A stretch of 64,000 nt of DNA from Sphingomonas prati. GTDB taxonomy: Bacteria > Pseudomonadota > Alphaproteobacteria > Sphingomonadales > Sphingomonadaceae. Shown piece after piece: positions 46,034-54,127 of this stretch. The position numbers were made by a program, and so were the translations under genes. Positions within the stretch are counted from its first letter, which is position 1. Each line of letters opens with the position of its first letter. The stretch is from the NCBI RefSeq assembly GCF_014643515.1, contig NZ_BMJP01000002.1, positions 62,001 to 126,000 of the forward strand, in the 5' to 3' direction. The notes under the pieces were generated by a model. The model saw nothing but the letters and a program-made list of their open reading frames with translations, had not been told where the DNA came from and searched no databases.

Positions 46034-47515
46034 ATGCGGTATTTCCCCCTGCTCCTCCTGCTGCTGCCGGCCGCGTGCGATACCAGCGGCGACGTGCCGA
46101 ATGACGAACCCGTCGCGGTCAGCGTCATTGGTCCACGCCCCCGGCTCGTCGATCCCAGCCGGCGCGGCTACACCCCGCCCGATGCGGTCCTGCTCGGCGC
46201 GGTGGCGCAGGGGCTCGTCCGGCTCGACGCGGCGGGTCAGATCGAACCCGGCCTCGCGATTCGCTGGGACGTTTCGGACGACGGGCTTTATTACACTTTC
46301 CGCATCAATTCCGACGCCGCGCTCGATGCCGCCGCCGTCGCACGCCGGCTCCGCGCCGCGATCGCGCCCGCCAGCGACAACCCGCTCGCGTCCGAACTGA
46401 CCGCCATCGCCGAAATCGTCGCGGTCACCGACGAGGTCGTCGAGATCCGCCTCGCCGCCCCGCGCCCGGACCTGCTGCTCCTCCTCGCCCAGCCGGCGCT
46501 CGCGTTGTTCGACAAGGGCGCGCCCGGCGGCACCGGCCCGTTCCGCGTCCTGCGCCGCACCCGCGACGGCGACCGCCTCACCCTCGTCCGCCCGGCCGAC
46601 GCCCCCGCATCGCCGGACGATGACCCCGCCGATGTCCCGGCCGAACCCAACGACCCCGCCACCGACATCCTGCTCCGCGGCGAACGCGCGGCAAAGGCGG
46701 TCGCGCGGTTCAAGGCGGGCGGTGCCGGCGTCGTGCTCGGCGGCCGCTTCACCGACATCGCCATCGCGCGGGCGGACGGTGGCGCGGCGACCACGCTCCA
46801 CATCGATCCCACCACCGGCCTGTTCGGCTTCGCCATCGTCTCGAACCAGGGCATCCTGTCCGCGCCGGAAAATCGCCTCGCGCTCGCCGTCGCGCTCGAT
46901 CGCGACCGCATCGTCCGGCTGTTCGCGGATGGCTGGACGGCGCGCACCGGCATCGTGCCGACCGGTAGCGACGACCTGCCCGACCCGGTCGTACCCGATT
47001 GGTCCGCAGCACCGCTGGCTCAACGGATCGCGTTCGCGACCGACACCATCGCCCGCTGGCGTGCACAGAACCCCGCCGTCCAGCCCGTCCCACTCCGCAT
47101 CGCCATCCCCGCCGGCCCCGGCGGGCGGATGCTCTTCGCGCTCGCCGCGCAGGACTGGCGGCGCATCGGAATCGACACGATCGCGGTCGCCACCGACGCC
47201 CCCGCCGACCTGCGGCTGGTCGACCGCGTCGCCCCGTCGGGCAGCGCGGCGTGGTACCTCCACCGCTTCACCTGTGACCGCAGCCCCCTGTGCAGCGAGC
47301 GCGCCGACGCCGCACTGGCCGCCGCCCGCGCCGCGCGCGATCCCGTCACGCGCGCCGCCCGGCTGGCCGATGCAGACCGCAGCCTCGCCGATATCGCGGT
47401 GTTCATCGCGATCGCCTCGCCCTTGCGCTGGGCGCTCGTCGCCCCCAACCTCAACGGCTACCGCGACAATCCGCGCGCCATCCACGCGCTGGATGCGTTG
47501 CGCAGCCCGGACTAG
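46034..47515 (+). CDS. Solute-binding family 5 lipoprotein (peptide/opine-type ABC substrate-binding protein)
   Basis: A 493-aa lipoprotein. The signal is MRYFPLLLLLLPAAC with lipobox LPAAC and acylation Cys15. The SBP_bac_5 front is visible: VLLGAVAQGLVRLDAAGQIEPGLAIRWDVSDDG split across residues 50-82, then LYYTFRINSDA. The body is shorter and more Ala/Arg-rich than typical DppA-type proteins. No permease or ATPase gene is adjacent, so it may pair with a distant transporter or have another binding role. Followed 8 bp later by a DUF4112 gene. Confidence 0.82.
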   Translation: MRYFPLLLLLLPAACDTSGDVPNDEPVAVSVIGPRPRLVDPSRRGYTPPDAVLLGAVAQGLVRLDAAGQIEPGLAIRWDVSDDGLYYTFRINSDAALDAAAVARRLRAAIAPASDNPLASELTAIAEIVAVTDEVVEIRLAAPRPDLLLLLAQPALALFDKGAPGGTGPFRVLRRTRDGDRLTLVRPADAPASPDDDPADVPAEPNDPATDILLRGERAAKAVARFKAGGAGVVLGGRFTDIAIARADGGAATTLHIDPTTGLFGFAIVSNQGILSAPENRLALAVALDRDRIVRLFADGWTARTGIVPTGSDDLPDPVVPDWSAAPLAQRIAFATDTIARWRAQNPAVQPVPLRIAIPAGPGGRMLFALAAQDWRRIGIDTIAVATDAPADLRLVDRVAPSGSAAWYLHRFTCDRSPLCSERADAALAAARAARDPVTRAARLADADRSLADIAVFIAIASPLRWALVAPNLNGYRDNPRAIHALDALRSPD

Positions 47516-47523
47516 GACGCCCC

Positions 47524-47964
47524 ATGCGAATTTCGCCCGAACAGATCGATCAGCTGGCGTCCGGCCTGCCCGGCATGGGGCGCGATCCCGCCGCCGTCCG
47601 ATTGCGCGTGGAAACGCTCGAACATCTGCTCGAACGCGCCTTCACCATCCCCGGCATCAACCGCAAGGTCGGCATGGACGCGCTGCTCGGCCTCGTGCCC
47701 GTCGTCGGTGACATCGCCACCGCTGCGATGGGCGCCTGGATTGTGTGGGAGGCCCGCAACCTCGGCATGTCGAAATGGCAGCTTGCGCGCATGATGGGCA
47801 ATGTCGGCTTCGACACCGCGATCGGCGCGATCCCGGTGGTCGGCGACCTGTTCGATTTCGCCTTCCGCTCCAACACGCGCAACCTGGCCATCATTCGCCG
47901 CCATCTCGACAAGCATCACCCGGCCACCGTGGTGGTCGACGCAGCGCCGCTTTCGAAATCCTGA
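47524..47964 (+). CDS. DUF4112 family protein
   Basis: A 146-aa protein of the DUF4112 family of unknown function. Two glycine-rich hydrophobic segments carry the family motif twice: MDALLGLVPVVGDIATAAM and IGAIPVVGDLFDFAFRSN. The conserved pattern is P-V-V-G-D. A front amphipathic part (VETLEHLLERAF) and a basic loop follow. Membrane association is likely. It is closely linked to the upstream lipoprotein gene (8 bp). A GC hairpin (47972-47992) separates it from the convergent RNase T2 gene. Confidence 0.85.
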   Translation: MRISPEQIDQLASGLPGMGRDPAAVRLRVETLEHLLERAFTIPGINRKVGMDALLGLVPVVGDIATAAMGAWIVWEARNLGMSKWQLARMMGNVGFDTAIGAIPVVGDLFDFAFRSNTRNLAIIRRHLDKHHPATVVVDAAPLSKS

Positions 47965-47999
47965 CACGGGCCGGGGCAGCGAAGCCGCCCCGTACGAAC

Positions 48000-48731
48000 T
48001 CACGCCCCCTGACGCGCCCTACCGCCCCCGCCGCGCCAGATCCGCAGCGGCGCGTTCATCGCCAGCCCGCCCTGATGCGCCGGACACGCCACCGGCCGGT
48101 ACGCACGCGACAGGCAGATCCACACCTCGTCCAGCCACCCGTTCCGCGTGGCCGTCACGCGCATCATCTCCGCCCGCATCCCCGGATTGACCGCCGCAAA
48201 CGCCTGCGCAAACCCGCCCGCGGTCAGGCTCCGCCGCGACAGCGCGTTCATGTCCGGATAGCGCAGCGCGCCGTACAACCGCCCCGACTGCGCGAAATAA
48301 TCCGTCGGCCGCGTCGTCATGCACGTCCCGTGCTTGGCTCATTCATGCTGCAACAGCTGCGCCGACGGCGTCGCGCACAGGTTGGCGCGCACCACCGGCT
48401 TCGGCAGCACCGCCGTCGCCCGGCAATATTGCGGCCATTCCTTGCCCGCCCCGTCCGGCCACAGGCCGTGCAGCGTGAAGCCGAACTTCGGCCGCGTGCC
48501 CCCACACTGGAACGCATCGCGCGCGCTCGACTTCTTCGCGCGGCAATATTCCGGCGACCAGGTGATCGCCAGCGTATAGCTCGCGATCGGCAGCAGCCGC
48601 TGCGGCTGGCTTTCGGATGGCAAGTCCGGCCGCGGCGTCTCCACCTCCGCCGGCACGCGGCACGACACCGCCTGCGCCGCCGCCACGCCGGGCATCAGGG
48701 CGATCGCAACCGCAAGCAACGCCCGCCGCAT
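48000..48731 (-). pseudogene. Ribonuclease T2, interrupted by an in-frame TGA at the active-site motif
   Basis: Exported T2-family endoribonuclease. The signal peptide is MRRALLAVAIALMPGVAAAQ. CAS I is intact (FTLHGLWPDG). In CAS II, family HEWxKHGTC, the codon for the conserved Trp is TGA (48339-48341): reading gives QHE-stop-AKHGTC, with both sides in the same frame. Downstream sequence stays open to 48000 and looks functional (NALSRRSLTAGGFAQAFAA; EVWICLSRAYRPVACP). A single TGG-to-TGA change explains it. As written, the product ends after 130 aa without half the active site. It overlaps the upstream gene by one base (TGATG). Confidence 0.85.
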
Positions 48732-49132
48732 CACCCGCGCACGCCCGCAAACCACGCCTTCGCATCCGGCCGGAACAGCAGGTAGATCACCACGATCGAC
48801 AGCACGAACTGCGACACCGCCAGGATCGAGACCGACCCCATCGCCGACAGGTTCTGCACCGAGAACAGGAACGACACGACCGCAAGGCCACACAGCACGA
48901 TGACGATCCAGCGCGCCACGTTGCTCGCCTTGCGCGACGCCAGCAGCGCGATGCCTGCCAGGATCGCGGCCATCACCCACTGGATCGTGATCAGCGCGCC
49001 TTCCGACACCGGCATGCCGTTCATCTGCATCAACGCCGCGGTCTGCCCCGCCATCAGATAGGTCGCCACGATGCCGAGCAGCAGCGCGGCGATGTACACA
49101 TATTCGAACTGCACGATGGATTTCGGTCGCAT
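48731..49132 (-). CDS. Small four-helix inner-membrane protein
   Basis: A 133-aa protein with four hydrophobic helices: YVYIAALLLGIVATYLMAG, ALITIQWVMAAILAGIALLA, WIVIVLCGLAVVSFLFSV and VSQFVLSIVVIYLLF. The front MRPKSIVQFEYVY is typical of small sphingomonad membrane proteins of unknown role. I chose the ATG at 49132 after a GGGGGAAG element. The stop shares a base with the RNase T2 start, so the two form an operon. Confidence 0.8.
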   Translation of the reverse strand: MRPKSIVQFEYVYIAALLLGIVATYLMAGQTAALMQMNGMPVSEGALITIQWVMAAILAGIALLASRKASNVARWIVIVLCGLAVVSFLFSVQNLSAMGSVSILAVSQFVLSIVVIYLLFRPDAKAWFAGVRG

Positions 49133-49190
49133 GTCTTCCCCCCTTGGATCGGGGCGCAGCTTAACGCACACGCCCCCACCCGCAAGGGGC

Positions 49191-50033
49191 TCAGACCGCG
49201 GTGAAGTCCAGCCCGATATCCGCCGCCGGTGCCGACTGCGTCAGCCGCCCGACCGAGACATAGTCGACGCCCGACGCCGCGATCGCCGCGATCGTGTCCA
49301 GCCGCACGCCGCCCGATGCCTCGGTGGGCACGCGCCCTGCCACCTGCCCCACCGCCGCGCGCAACGTCGCCGGGTCCATATTGTCGAGCAGCAGGTGCGT
49401 CGCGCCCGCCGCCAGCGCCGGTTCGATCTGCTCGGCGCGGTCCACCTCCACGATGATCCGCGCGATCCCGGCCGCCACCGCGCGCCGCACCGCCTCCCCG
49501 ATGTCGCCCGCCACCGCGACATGATTGTCCTTGATCATCGCCGCGTCCCACAGGCCCATGCGGTGGTTGGTCGCCCCCCCCGTCCGCGTCGCGTACTTCT
49601 CCAGAACACGCAGCCCCGGGATCGTCTTGCGCGTATCGAGCAACGTCGCGCCGGTTCCCCGGATCGCATCGACATAACCGCGCGTCATCGTCGCGATTCC
49701 CGACAGATGCTGCACCGTATTCAACGCCGCCCGCTCCGCCGTCAGCAGCGCCCGCGCACGGCCCTGCAACCGCATCAGCACCGCGCCCGCCTCGACCTGC
49801 GCGCCCTCCTCGGCAACGATCTCGATCGTCACATCCGGATCCAGCGCCCGGAAAAACGCCGCCGCGATCGGCAATCCCGCCACAGTGACCGGATCCCGCG
49901 CCGCCATCACGCCGGAGAACTGCGCCTCCGCCGGAATCACCGCCGCCGACGTCACGTCCCCCGACCCAACATCCTCCGCCAACGTCGCCGCGACGAACGC
50001 ATCGAGATCGAAACCGGAAAGGGAAAAGGTCAT
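49191..50033 (-). CDS. nadC: Nicotinate-nucleotide pyrophosphorylase (carboxylating)
   Basis: Converts quinolinate and PRPP to nicotinate mononucleotide. The protein is 280 aa. Blocks: LAEDVGSGDVTSAAV, LTAERAALNTVQHLSGIAT, LLDTRKTIPGLRVLEKYA, GGATNHRMGLWDAAMIKDNH and SGGVRLDTIAAIAASGVDYVSVG (in two stretches). Active-site Arg, Lys and Glu residues of these motifs are kept. Downstream of nadA on the same strand with repeat copy 3 in between; nadB is not in the window. Confidence 0.96.
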   Translation of the reverse strand: MTFSLSGFDLDAFVAATLAEDVGSGDVTSAAVIPAEAQFSGVMAARDPVTVAGLPIAAAFFRALDPDVTIEIVAEEGAQVEAGAVLMRLQGRARALLTAERAALNTVQHLSGIATMTRGYVDAIRGTGATLLDTRKTIPGLRVLEKYATRTGGATNHRMGLWDAAMIKDNHVAVAGDIGEAVRRAVAAGIARIIVEVDRAEQIEPALAAGATHLLLDNMDPATLRAAVGQVAGRVPTEASGGVRLDTIAAIAASGVDYVSVGRLTQSAPAADIGLDFTAV

Positions 50034-50064
50034 GCGCAACGTCCGCAACAAGAGGAACAGAAAA

Positions 50065-50182
50065 GCCCCCTCCTTTTCAAGGGAGGGGGTTGGGGGTGGG
50101 TGCAACAGCACCCCAAATGCAACGTCGCGACAACGACCAGCGACCACCCACCCCCAACCCCTCCCTTGAAAAAGAGGGGGGT
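50065..50182. repeat. Dispersed hairpin repeat family A, copy 3
   Basis: Palindromic ends CCCCCTCCTTTTCAAGGGAGGGGG and CCCCTCCCTTGAAAAAGAGGGGG, with GTTGGGGGTGGGTGCAACAGC facing CACCCACCCCCAAC. The centre ACCCCAAATGCAACGTCGC is close to copy 1 (GTCCCAAATTCAACGTCGC). It lies between nadC and nadA. Confidence 0.86.
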
Positions 50183-50186
50183 ACGC

Positions 50187-51188
50187 TCAGTCCCCCGTCA
50201 CCCGCGCAATCCCCAGATCCCCGCGCCCCACAGATCCAGCGGCCATCGCCAGCATCCGGTCCAGCGGCGCCTTCGCCCGCAACCGCGTCGCCTCGTCGAT
50301 CTCGATCCGCGGCTCAAGGTCACGCAGCGCGACGTACAGCTTCTCCAGCGTATTCAGCGCCATGTACGGGCACATATTGCAGTTGCAGTTCCCGTCCGCC
50401 CCCGGCGCCCCGATGAACGTCTTGTGCGGCGCCGCCTTCTGCATCTGGTGGATGATATGCGGTTCGGTCGCGACGATGATCGTCTGCGCCGGGCTCGACA
50501 GCGCGAACTCCAGGATCGCGCGCGTCGACCCGACCTGGTCGGCATGGTCGAGGATATAGGCCGGGCATTCCGGATGCGCCGCCACCGGCGCACCGGGGTT
50601 CAGCGCCTTCAGCTTCAGCAGTTCGGTCTCGGAAAACGCCTCGTGCACGATGCACGCGCCCGGCCACAACAGCATGTCGCGCCCGGTCTTGCGGTTGAAA
50701 TACGCGCCCAGGTTCTTGTCGGGCGCGAAGATGATCTTCTGGTCCATCGGCAGCTGCGCCAGGATCTTTTCCGCCGACGACGACGTCACGATGATGTCGC
50801 TGTGCGCCTTCACCGCCGCCGAACAGTTGATGTACGTCAGCGCGATATGGTCGGGATGCGCCGCGCGGAACGCCGCGAACTGCTCGGGCGGGCAGCTGTC
50901 CTCCAGGCTGCACCCGGCATCCATGTCGGGCAGGATCACGGTCTTCTGCGGGCTCAGGATCTTGGCGACCTCCGCCATGAACCGCACGCCGCAGAACGCG
51001 ATGACGTCCGCATCGGTCGACGCCGCCTTGGACGACAGGTCCAGACTGTCCCCGACGAAGTCCGCCAGGTCCTGGATCTCCGGATCCTGGTAATAATGCG
51101 CCAGGATCACGGCGTTGCGGTCCTTGCGCAACCGATCGATCTCGGCCCGCAGGTCCAGTCCTGCCAGGCTGGTGGTCGGTGCATTCAT
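50187..51188 (-). CDS. nadA: Quinolinate synthase
   Basis: 4Fe-4S enzyme that condenses iminoaspartate with dihydroxyacetone phosphate to quinolinate. The protein is 333 aa. The three cluster cysteines lie in [15 protein letters not shown] (near residue 85), [17 protein letters not shown] region and [18 protein letters not shown]. Others: [21 protein letters not shown] and [16 protein letters not shown]. It starts the nadA-nadC pair. The iminoaspartate source (NadB or aspartate dehydrogenase) is not visible here. Confidence 0.96.
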   Translation of the reverse strand: MNAPTTSLAGLDLRAEIDRLRKDRNAVILAHYYQDPEIQDLADFVGDSLDLSSKAASTDADVIAFCGVRFMAEVAKILSPQKTVILPDMDAGCSLEDSCPPEQFAAFRAAHPDHIALTYINCSAAVKAHSDIIVTSSSAEKILAQLPMDQKIIFAPDKNLGAYFNRKTGRDMLLWPGACIVHEAFSETELLKLKALNPGAPVAAHPECPAYILDHADQVGSTRAILEFALSSPAQTIIVATEPHIIHQMQKAAPHKTFIGAPGADGNCNCNMCPYMALNTLEKLYVALRDLEPRIEIDEATRLRAKAPLDRMLAMAAGSVGRGDLGIARVTGD

Positions 51189-51260
51189 CCCGCTTCTCCT
51201 CGGGAGAAGCAGATAGTAGGTCCGAACGGTCTTGTCAGGTGCCGGATTGCGCCGTGTCGA

Positions 51261-51980
51261 TCACGGCAGCGCGAGGATCTCCGCGATGGACCGGCTCCGG
51301 TCCAACTGCGCATCGTCCCCGCCCGGCTCGCCCTCGTACCGCACGCGCACCGTCGCATCGACGCCCGCGATGCGCAGCGGCCGCACCAGCAGCGCCGCGA
51401 TCTGCGCGCGCCCGTTGCGCCGCGCCGCCGCCAGCCGTTCGGGCTTGTTCGCCTCGCGCCGCGCCACCGCCTGCGCGCCGGCCGATGCCTGCTTCTGCAA
51501 CGCCGCCATCGCCGCACGCGACACGAACAACCCGCTCGTCCGGTCCACCGTCATACGCGATTCGTCGACATTCACCGCATCGACCCGCACGTCGGGCACG
51601 GTCACGATCAGCGTGCGGCTCCGCGCATCCCACCGATAATCCCGCCGGTCGAGCCGCGACAGGTCGACGAAGTAGCTCGCCTCGAACGGCGCCTTCATCA
51701 CGCGGTTCGACACCAGCATCCCGCCCATCCGCGTATCGGACGCCACGCTCTGCGCGATCCCGCCAATCCGCGACACGCGCAGGTCGCCCATCGGCGTGAA
51801 CGACGTCACCACCGCTTCCGCCACCGCGCGCCCGCCATCGTCGGTCTGCACCTCGTAGCGGCTGATATAATAGCGATAGCCGATCAGCCCCGCGGCGACG
51901 GCCAGTACGATCACCGCGATCCCGATCGCCCAGCTCTGAACCAGTCCGCGCGGAGATGCCTTCAGACCGTCCTCGCCCAA
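51261..51980 (-). CDS. DUF4230-type membrane-anchored protein
   Basis: A 239-aa protein with one N-terminal membrane helix (WAIGIAVIVLAVAAGLIGYRYY) and a periplasmic part. The segment from VVTSFTPMGDLRVSRIGGIAQSVA through FVDLSRLDRRDYRWDARSRTLIVTVPDV follows the DUF4230 pattern. Function unknown. Its first 19 bp overlap the end of the MBL-fold gene, so the two are cotranscribed. The C-terminal half is Arg/Ala-rich and helical. Confidence 0.75.
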   Translation of the reverse strand: MGEDGLKASPRGLVQSWAIGIAVIVLAVAAGLIGYRYYISRYEVQTDDGGRAVAEAVVTSFTPMGDLRVSRIGGIAQSVASDTRMGGMLVSNRVMKAPFEASYFVDLSRLDRRDYRWDARSRTLIVTVPDVRVDAVNVDESRMTVDRTSGLFVSRAAMAALQKQASAGAQAVARREANKPERLAAARRNGRAQIAALLVRPLRIAGVDATVRVRYEGEPGGDDAQLDRSRSIAEILALP

Positions 51981-52804
51981 GTCTCACCTCCGATCACCAT
52001 CCCGCGCCGCTCCAGGTCAACTAGATGCGCCAGCACCGACCGCGCCGCCGCACCGCGCAGCTTTTCGTCCAGCCCGGCATACATCGTCGCGACCAGTTCC
52101 GCGATGGTCGCCGGCGTATCGCCCAGCCGCCGCAGGATCTGTCCCTCACGCTGTTTGCGGTGCCCCAGCATCCCGCGCACCAGCCGCTGCGGCCGATCGA
52201 CCGGCTCGCCATGCCCCGGCCAGTAGACGAGCTCGTCGCGCCCGACCAACCGCTCCAGGCTGGCCATATACGCCCCCATGTCCCCGTCCGGCGGCGACAC
52301 GATCGACGTCGACCACCCCATCACATGGTCCCCGCTGAACAGCGCGTCGGCCTCGGGCAAGGCATAGCAGAGATGGTTCGACGTATGCCCCGGCGTCGCC
52401 AGCGCGCGCAAAGTCCAGCCCTCGCCGGCAACCTCGTCGCCATCCGCCAGCACCCGGTCCGGCGCATACTCAAGATCATAAGCGGCATCGACACCGCCAT
52501 CCGCCCCCGCCGCCGGCACCAGTGCCGCACACCCGACAATCGCCGCGCCGGTCGCGGCCTTCAACAAAGCTGCCGCCGGGCTATGGTCGCGGTGCGTATG
52601 GGTGCACACGATCGCCACGATCCGCTCCCCCGCGGCCGCCGCCAGGATGGCCGCGACGTGGGGACCATCCGCCGGCCCCGGATCGATCACGGCCACCTCG
52701 CCGCGCCCGACCAGATAGGTCTGCGTCCCGGTAAAGGTATAAGCCGAAGCATTGGGCGCGGTAAGCCGCCGCACCAGCGGATGCAGGATCGCGACAGCGG
52801 ACAT
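51962..52804 (-). CDS. MBL-fold metallo-hydrolase (LACTB2-like)
   Basis: A 280-aa metallo-beta-lactamase-fold hydrolase. Metal motifs are CTHTHRDHSPAA (HxHxDH), ATPGHTSNHLCY, FSGDHVMGWS and WPGHGEP; all ligands are present. The C-terminal winged-helix-like part (HRKQREGQILRRLGDTPATIAELV) resembles LACTB2/RNase Z-like proteins, so an RNA or thioester substrate is possible but unproven. AAGGAG lies 6 bases before ATG 52804. It overlaps the DUF4230 gene. Confidence 0.88.
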   Translation of the reverse strand: MSAVAILHPLVRRLTAPNASAYTFTGTQTYLVGRGEVAVIDPGPADGPHVAAILAAAAGERIVAIVCTHTHRDHSPAAALLKAATGAAIVGCAALVPAAGADGGVDAAYDLEYAPDRVLADGDEVAGEGWTLRALATPGHTSNHLCYALPEADALFSGDHVMGWSTSIVSPPDGDMGAYMASLERLVGRDELVYWPGHGEPVDRPQRLVRGMLGHRKQREGQILRRLGDTPATIAELVATMYAGLDEKLRGAAARSVLAHLVDLERRGMVIGGETWARTV

Positions 52805-52872
52805 GGCGGGCTCCTTCATCCGGTACGCGGCGCGGGCGAGTTCCCGCTCAAAGCCTAAGCCCCAAACCGTCA

Positions 52873-53100
52873 TTCCGGCGAAAGCCGGGATCTCCCTTCG
52901 GTTAACCCGAACCGCAAGCCAGAACGAGATCCCGGCCTACGCCGGTATTACGACTGAGGCAGGGGCAGAGGCGGAGGCAAGGAGCGACCAAAAAGCCCTC
53001 CCCCCACCGGGGGGAGGGTTGGGTGGGGGGCGTGGCTTGAGATGACCTCATCCCAAGCCACGCCCCCCACCCCCGACCTCCCCCCGGCAGGGGGGAGGGA
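52873..53100. repeat. REP-like hairpins and a long GC-rich inverted repeat
   Basis: The 52805-53107 gap holds REP-like stems TTCCGGC-GAAA-GCCGGGA (52873-52890) and CCGGC-CTAC-GCCGG (52932-52945). Then comes a 110-bp element (about 52993-53100): CCTCCCCCCACCGGGGGGAGG, GGTGGGGGGCGTGGCTTGAG facing AAGCCACGCCCCCCACC, and CCTCCCCCCGGCAGGGGGGAGG. The layout (palindromic ends around an inverted repeat) copies that of family A, but with a different sequence. Confidence 0.82.
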
Positions 53101-53107
53101 GCAGAAC

Positions 53108-53437
53108 TCAGCCCCGAACCACCTTCTTCTCGTCCAGCAGTTCCGCCAGTTCACCCGCCTCGTACATCTCCATCATGATGTCCGAACCGCCGACGAACTC
53201 GCCCTTCACATACAGCTGCGGAATCGTCGGCCAGTCCGAAAACTCCTTGATCCCTGCGCGGATGCCCTGGTCCTGCAACACGTCGACCGTCGCATATTCG
53301 ACGCCGAGATGATCGAGGATCGCGATCGCGCGGCTGGAGAAACCGCATTGCGGGAACAGCGGCGTGCCCTTCATGAACAGCAGCACGTCGGCGGATTGCA
53401 CGGCGGTGGCGATACGGGCCTGGGCGTCGTCGGTCAT
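53108..53437 (-). CDS. grxD: Monothiol glutaredoxin (Grx4 type)
   Basis: A 109-aa CGFS glutaredoxin that carries or transfers Fe-S clusters with glutathione. Active site is [14 protein letters not shown]; the TVP-like loop and [20 protein letters not shown] carry the glutathione contacts. It lies 29 bp downstream of bolA, its usual functional partner (Grx4-BolA heterocomplexes bind 2Fe-2S). Confidence 0.96.
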   Translation of the reverse strand: MTDDAQARIATAVQSADVLLFMKGTPLFPQCGFSSRAIAILDHLGVEYATVDVLQDQGIRAGIKEFSDWPTIPQLYVKGEFVGGSDIMMEMYEAGELAELLDEKKVVRG

Positions 53438-53466
53438 GGGCTAAAGTCCTACTAGCAATGTCAGGA

Positions 53467-53703
53467 TCAGGAGGTGGGAACGCCCGTCTTCAGTTGCAAC
53501 GCGTGCAGCACGCCGCCCATCCGCCCGCCCAGCGCGTCGTACACGCGGCGCTGCTGCGCGATCCGGCTCTGGCCCCGGAAACTCTCCGCCGTCACGGTCG
53601 CGGCATAATGGTCGCCGTCGCCGGCCAGGTCGGTGATGTGCACCACCGCATCGGGGATCGCGGCCACGATCATCGCGGTGATATCGGCTTCGGTCATCGC
53701 CAT
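53467..53703 (-). CDS. BolA family protein
   Basis: A 78-aa BolA/IbaG-type protein. Class II KH-like fold pattern: ADITAMIVAAIPDAVVHITDLAGDGDHYAATV, the conserved SFRGQSRIAQQRRVYDAL and HALQLKT with the invariant His. It acts with monothiol glutaredoxin in Fe-S handling. It sits between DUF1476 (2 bp) and grxD (29 bp), a set order in alphaproteobacteria. Confidence 0.94.
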   Translation of the reverse strand: MAMTEADITAMIVAAIPDAVVHITDLAGDGDHYAATVTAESFRGQSRIAQQRRVYDALGGRMGGVLHALQLKTGVPTS

Positions 53704-53705
53704 GA

Positions 53706-54029
53706 TTATTGCGCTTCCATCAACTGGCGGCGCGCCGCGATCGATCGTTCGCTCAACGCCTCGCGGATCCGCGCCTCGTCCATGTCGACGCCGGCCGAGG
53801 TCAGGTCGCCCAGCAACTTGCGCACCACGTCCTCGTCGCCTGCATCCTCGAACTCGGCCTGGATCACCGACTTGGAATAGGCATCGGTCTCCTCCGCGGT
53901 CAGGCCCATCAGCGCCGCCGCCCATTCGCCTAGCAGGCGGTTGCGCCGCGCCACGACACGGAACTGCATCTCGTCGTCGCGCGCGAACTTCGTCTCGATT
54001 GCGCGCTCGCGCTCGTCGAAGGTGGTCAT
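53706..54029 (-). CDS. DUF1476 family protein (F1-ATPase zeta-type inhibitor)
   Basis: A 107-aa helical protein. The diagnostic front is MTTFDERERAIETKFARDDEMQF, followed by RRNRLLGEWAAALMGL and a four-helix body with VIQAEFEDAGDEDVVRKLL. In Paracoccus the DUF1476 protein is the zeta subunit that blocks ATP hydrolysis by F1FO-ATPase through its N-terminus. The same role is inferred. It leads DUF1476-bolA-grxD. Confidence 0.92.
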   Translation of the reverse strand: MTTFDERERAIETKFARDDEMQFRVVARRNRLLGEWAAALMGLTAEETDAYSKSVIQAEFEDAGDEDVVRKLLGDLTSAGVDMDEARIREALSERSIAARRQLMEAQ

Positions 54030-54127
54030 CGCTGCTTTGTCCTCGGTCAATCGTCACCCACCGGGATAGGGCGCGCACCGCCGCCGTGCAATGCCGCCCG
54101 TCATGTCCAACCCGTAACGTCACCTGC

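Noticed and set aside
46034-47964. A peptide ABC import operon
   Set aside because: Only the binding protein is present; the neighbour is DUF4112 and no permease or ATPase is nearby.
48339-48341. Selenocysteine at the TGA in RNase T2
   Set aside because: The conserved residue is Trp, not Cys; no SECIS-like hairpin is evident just downstream and no sel genes are in view.
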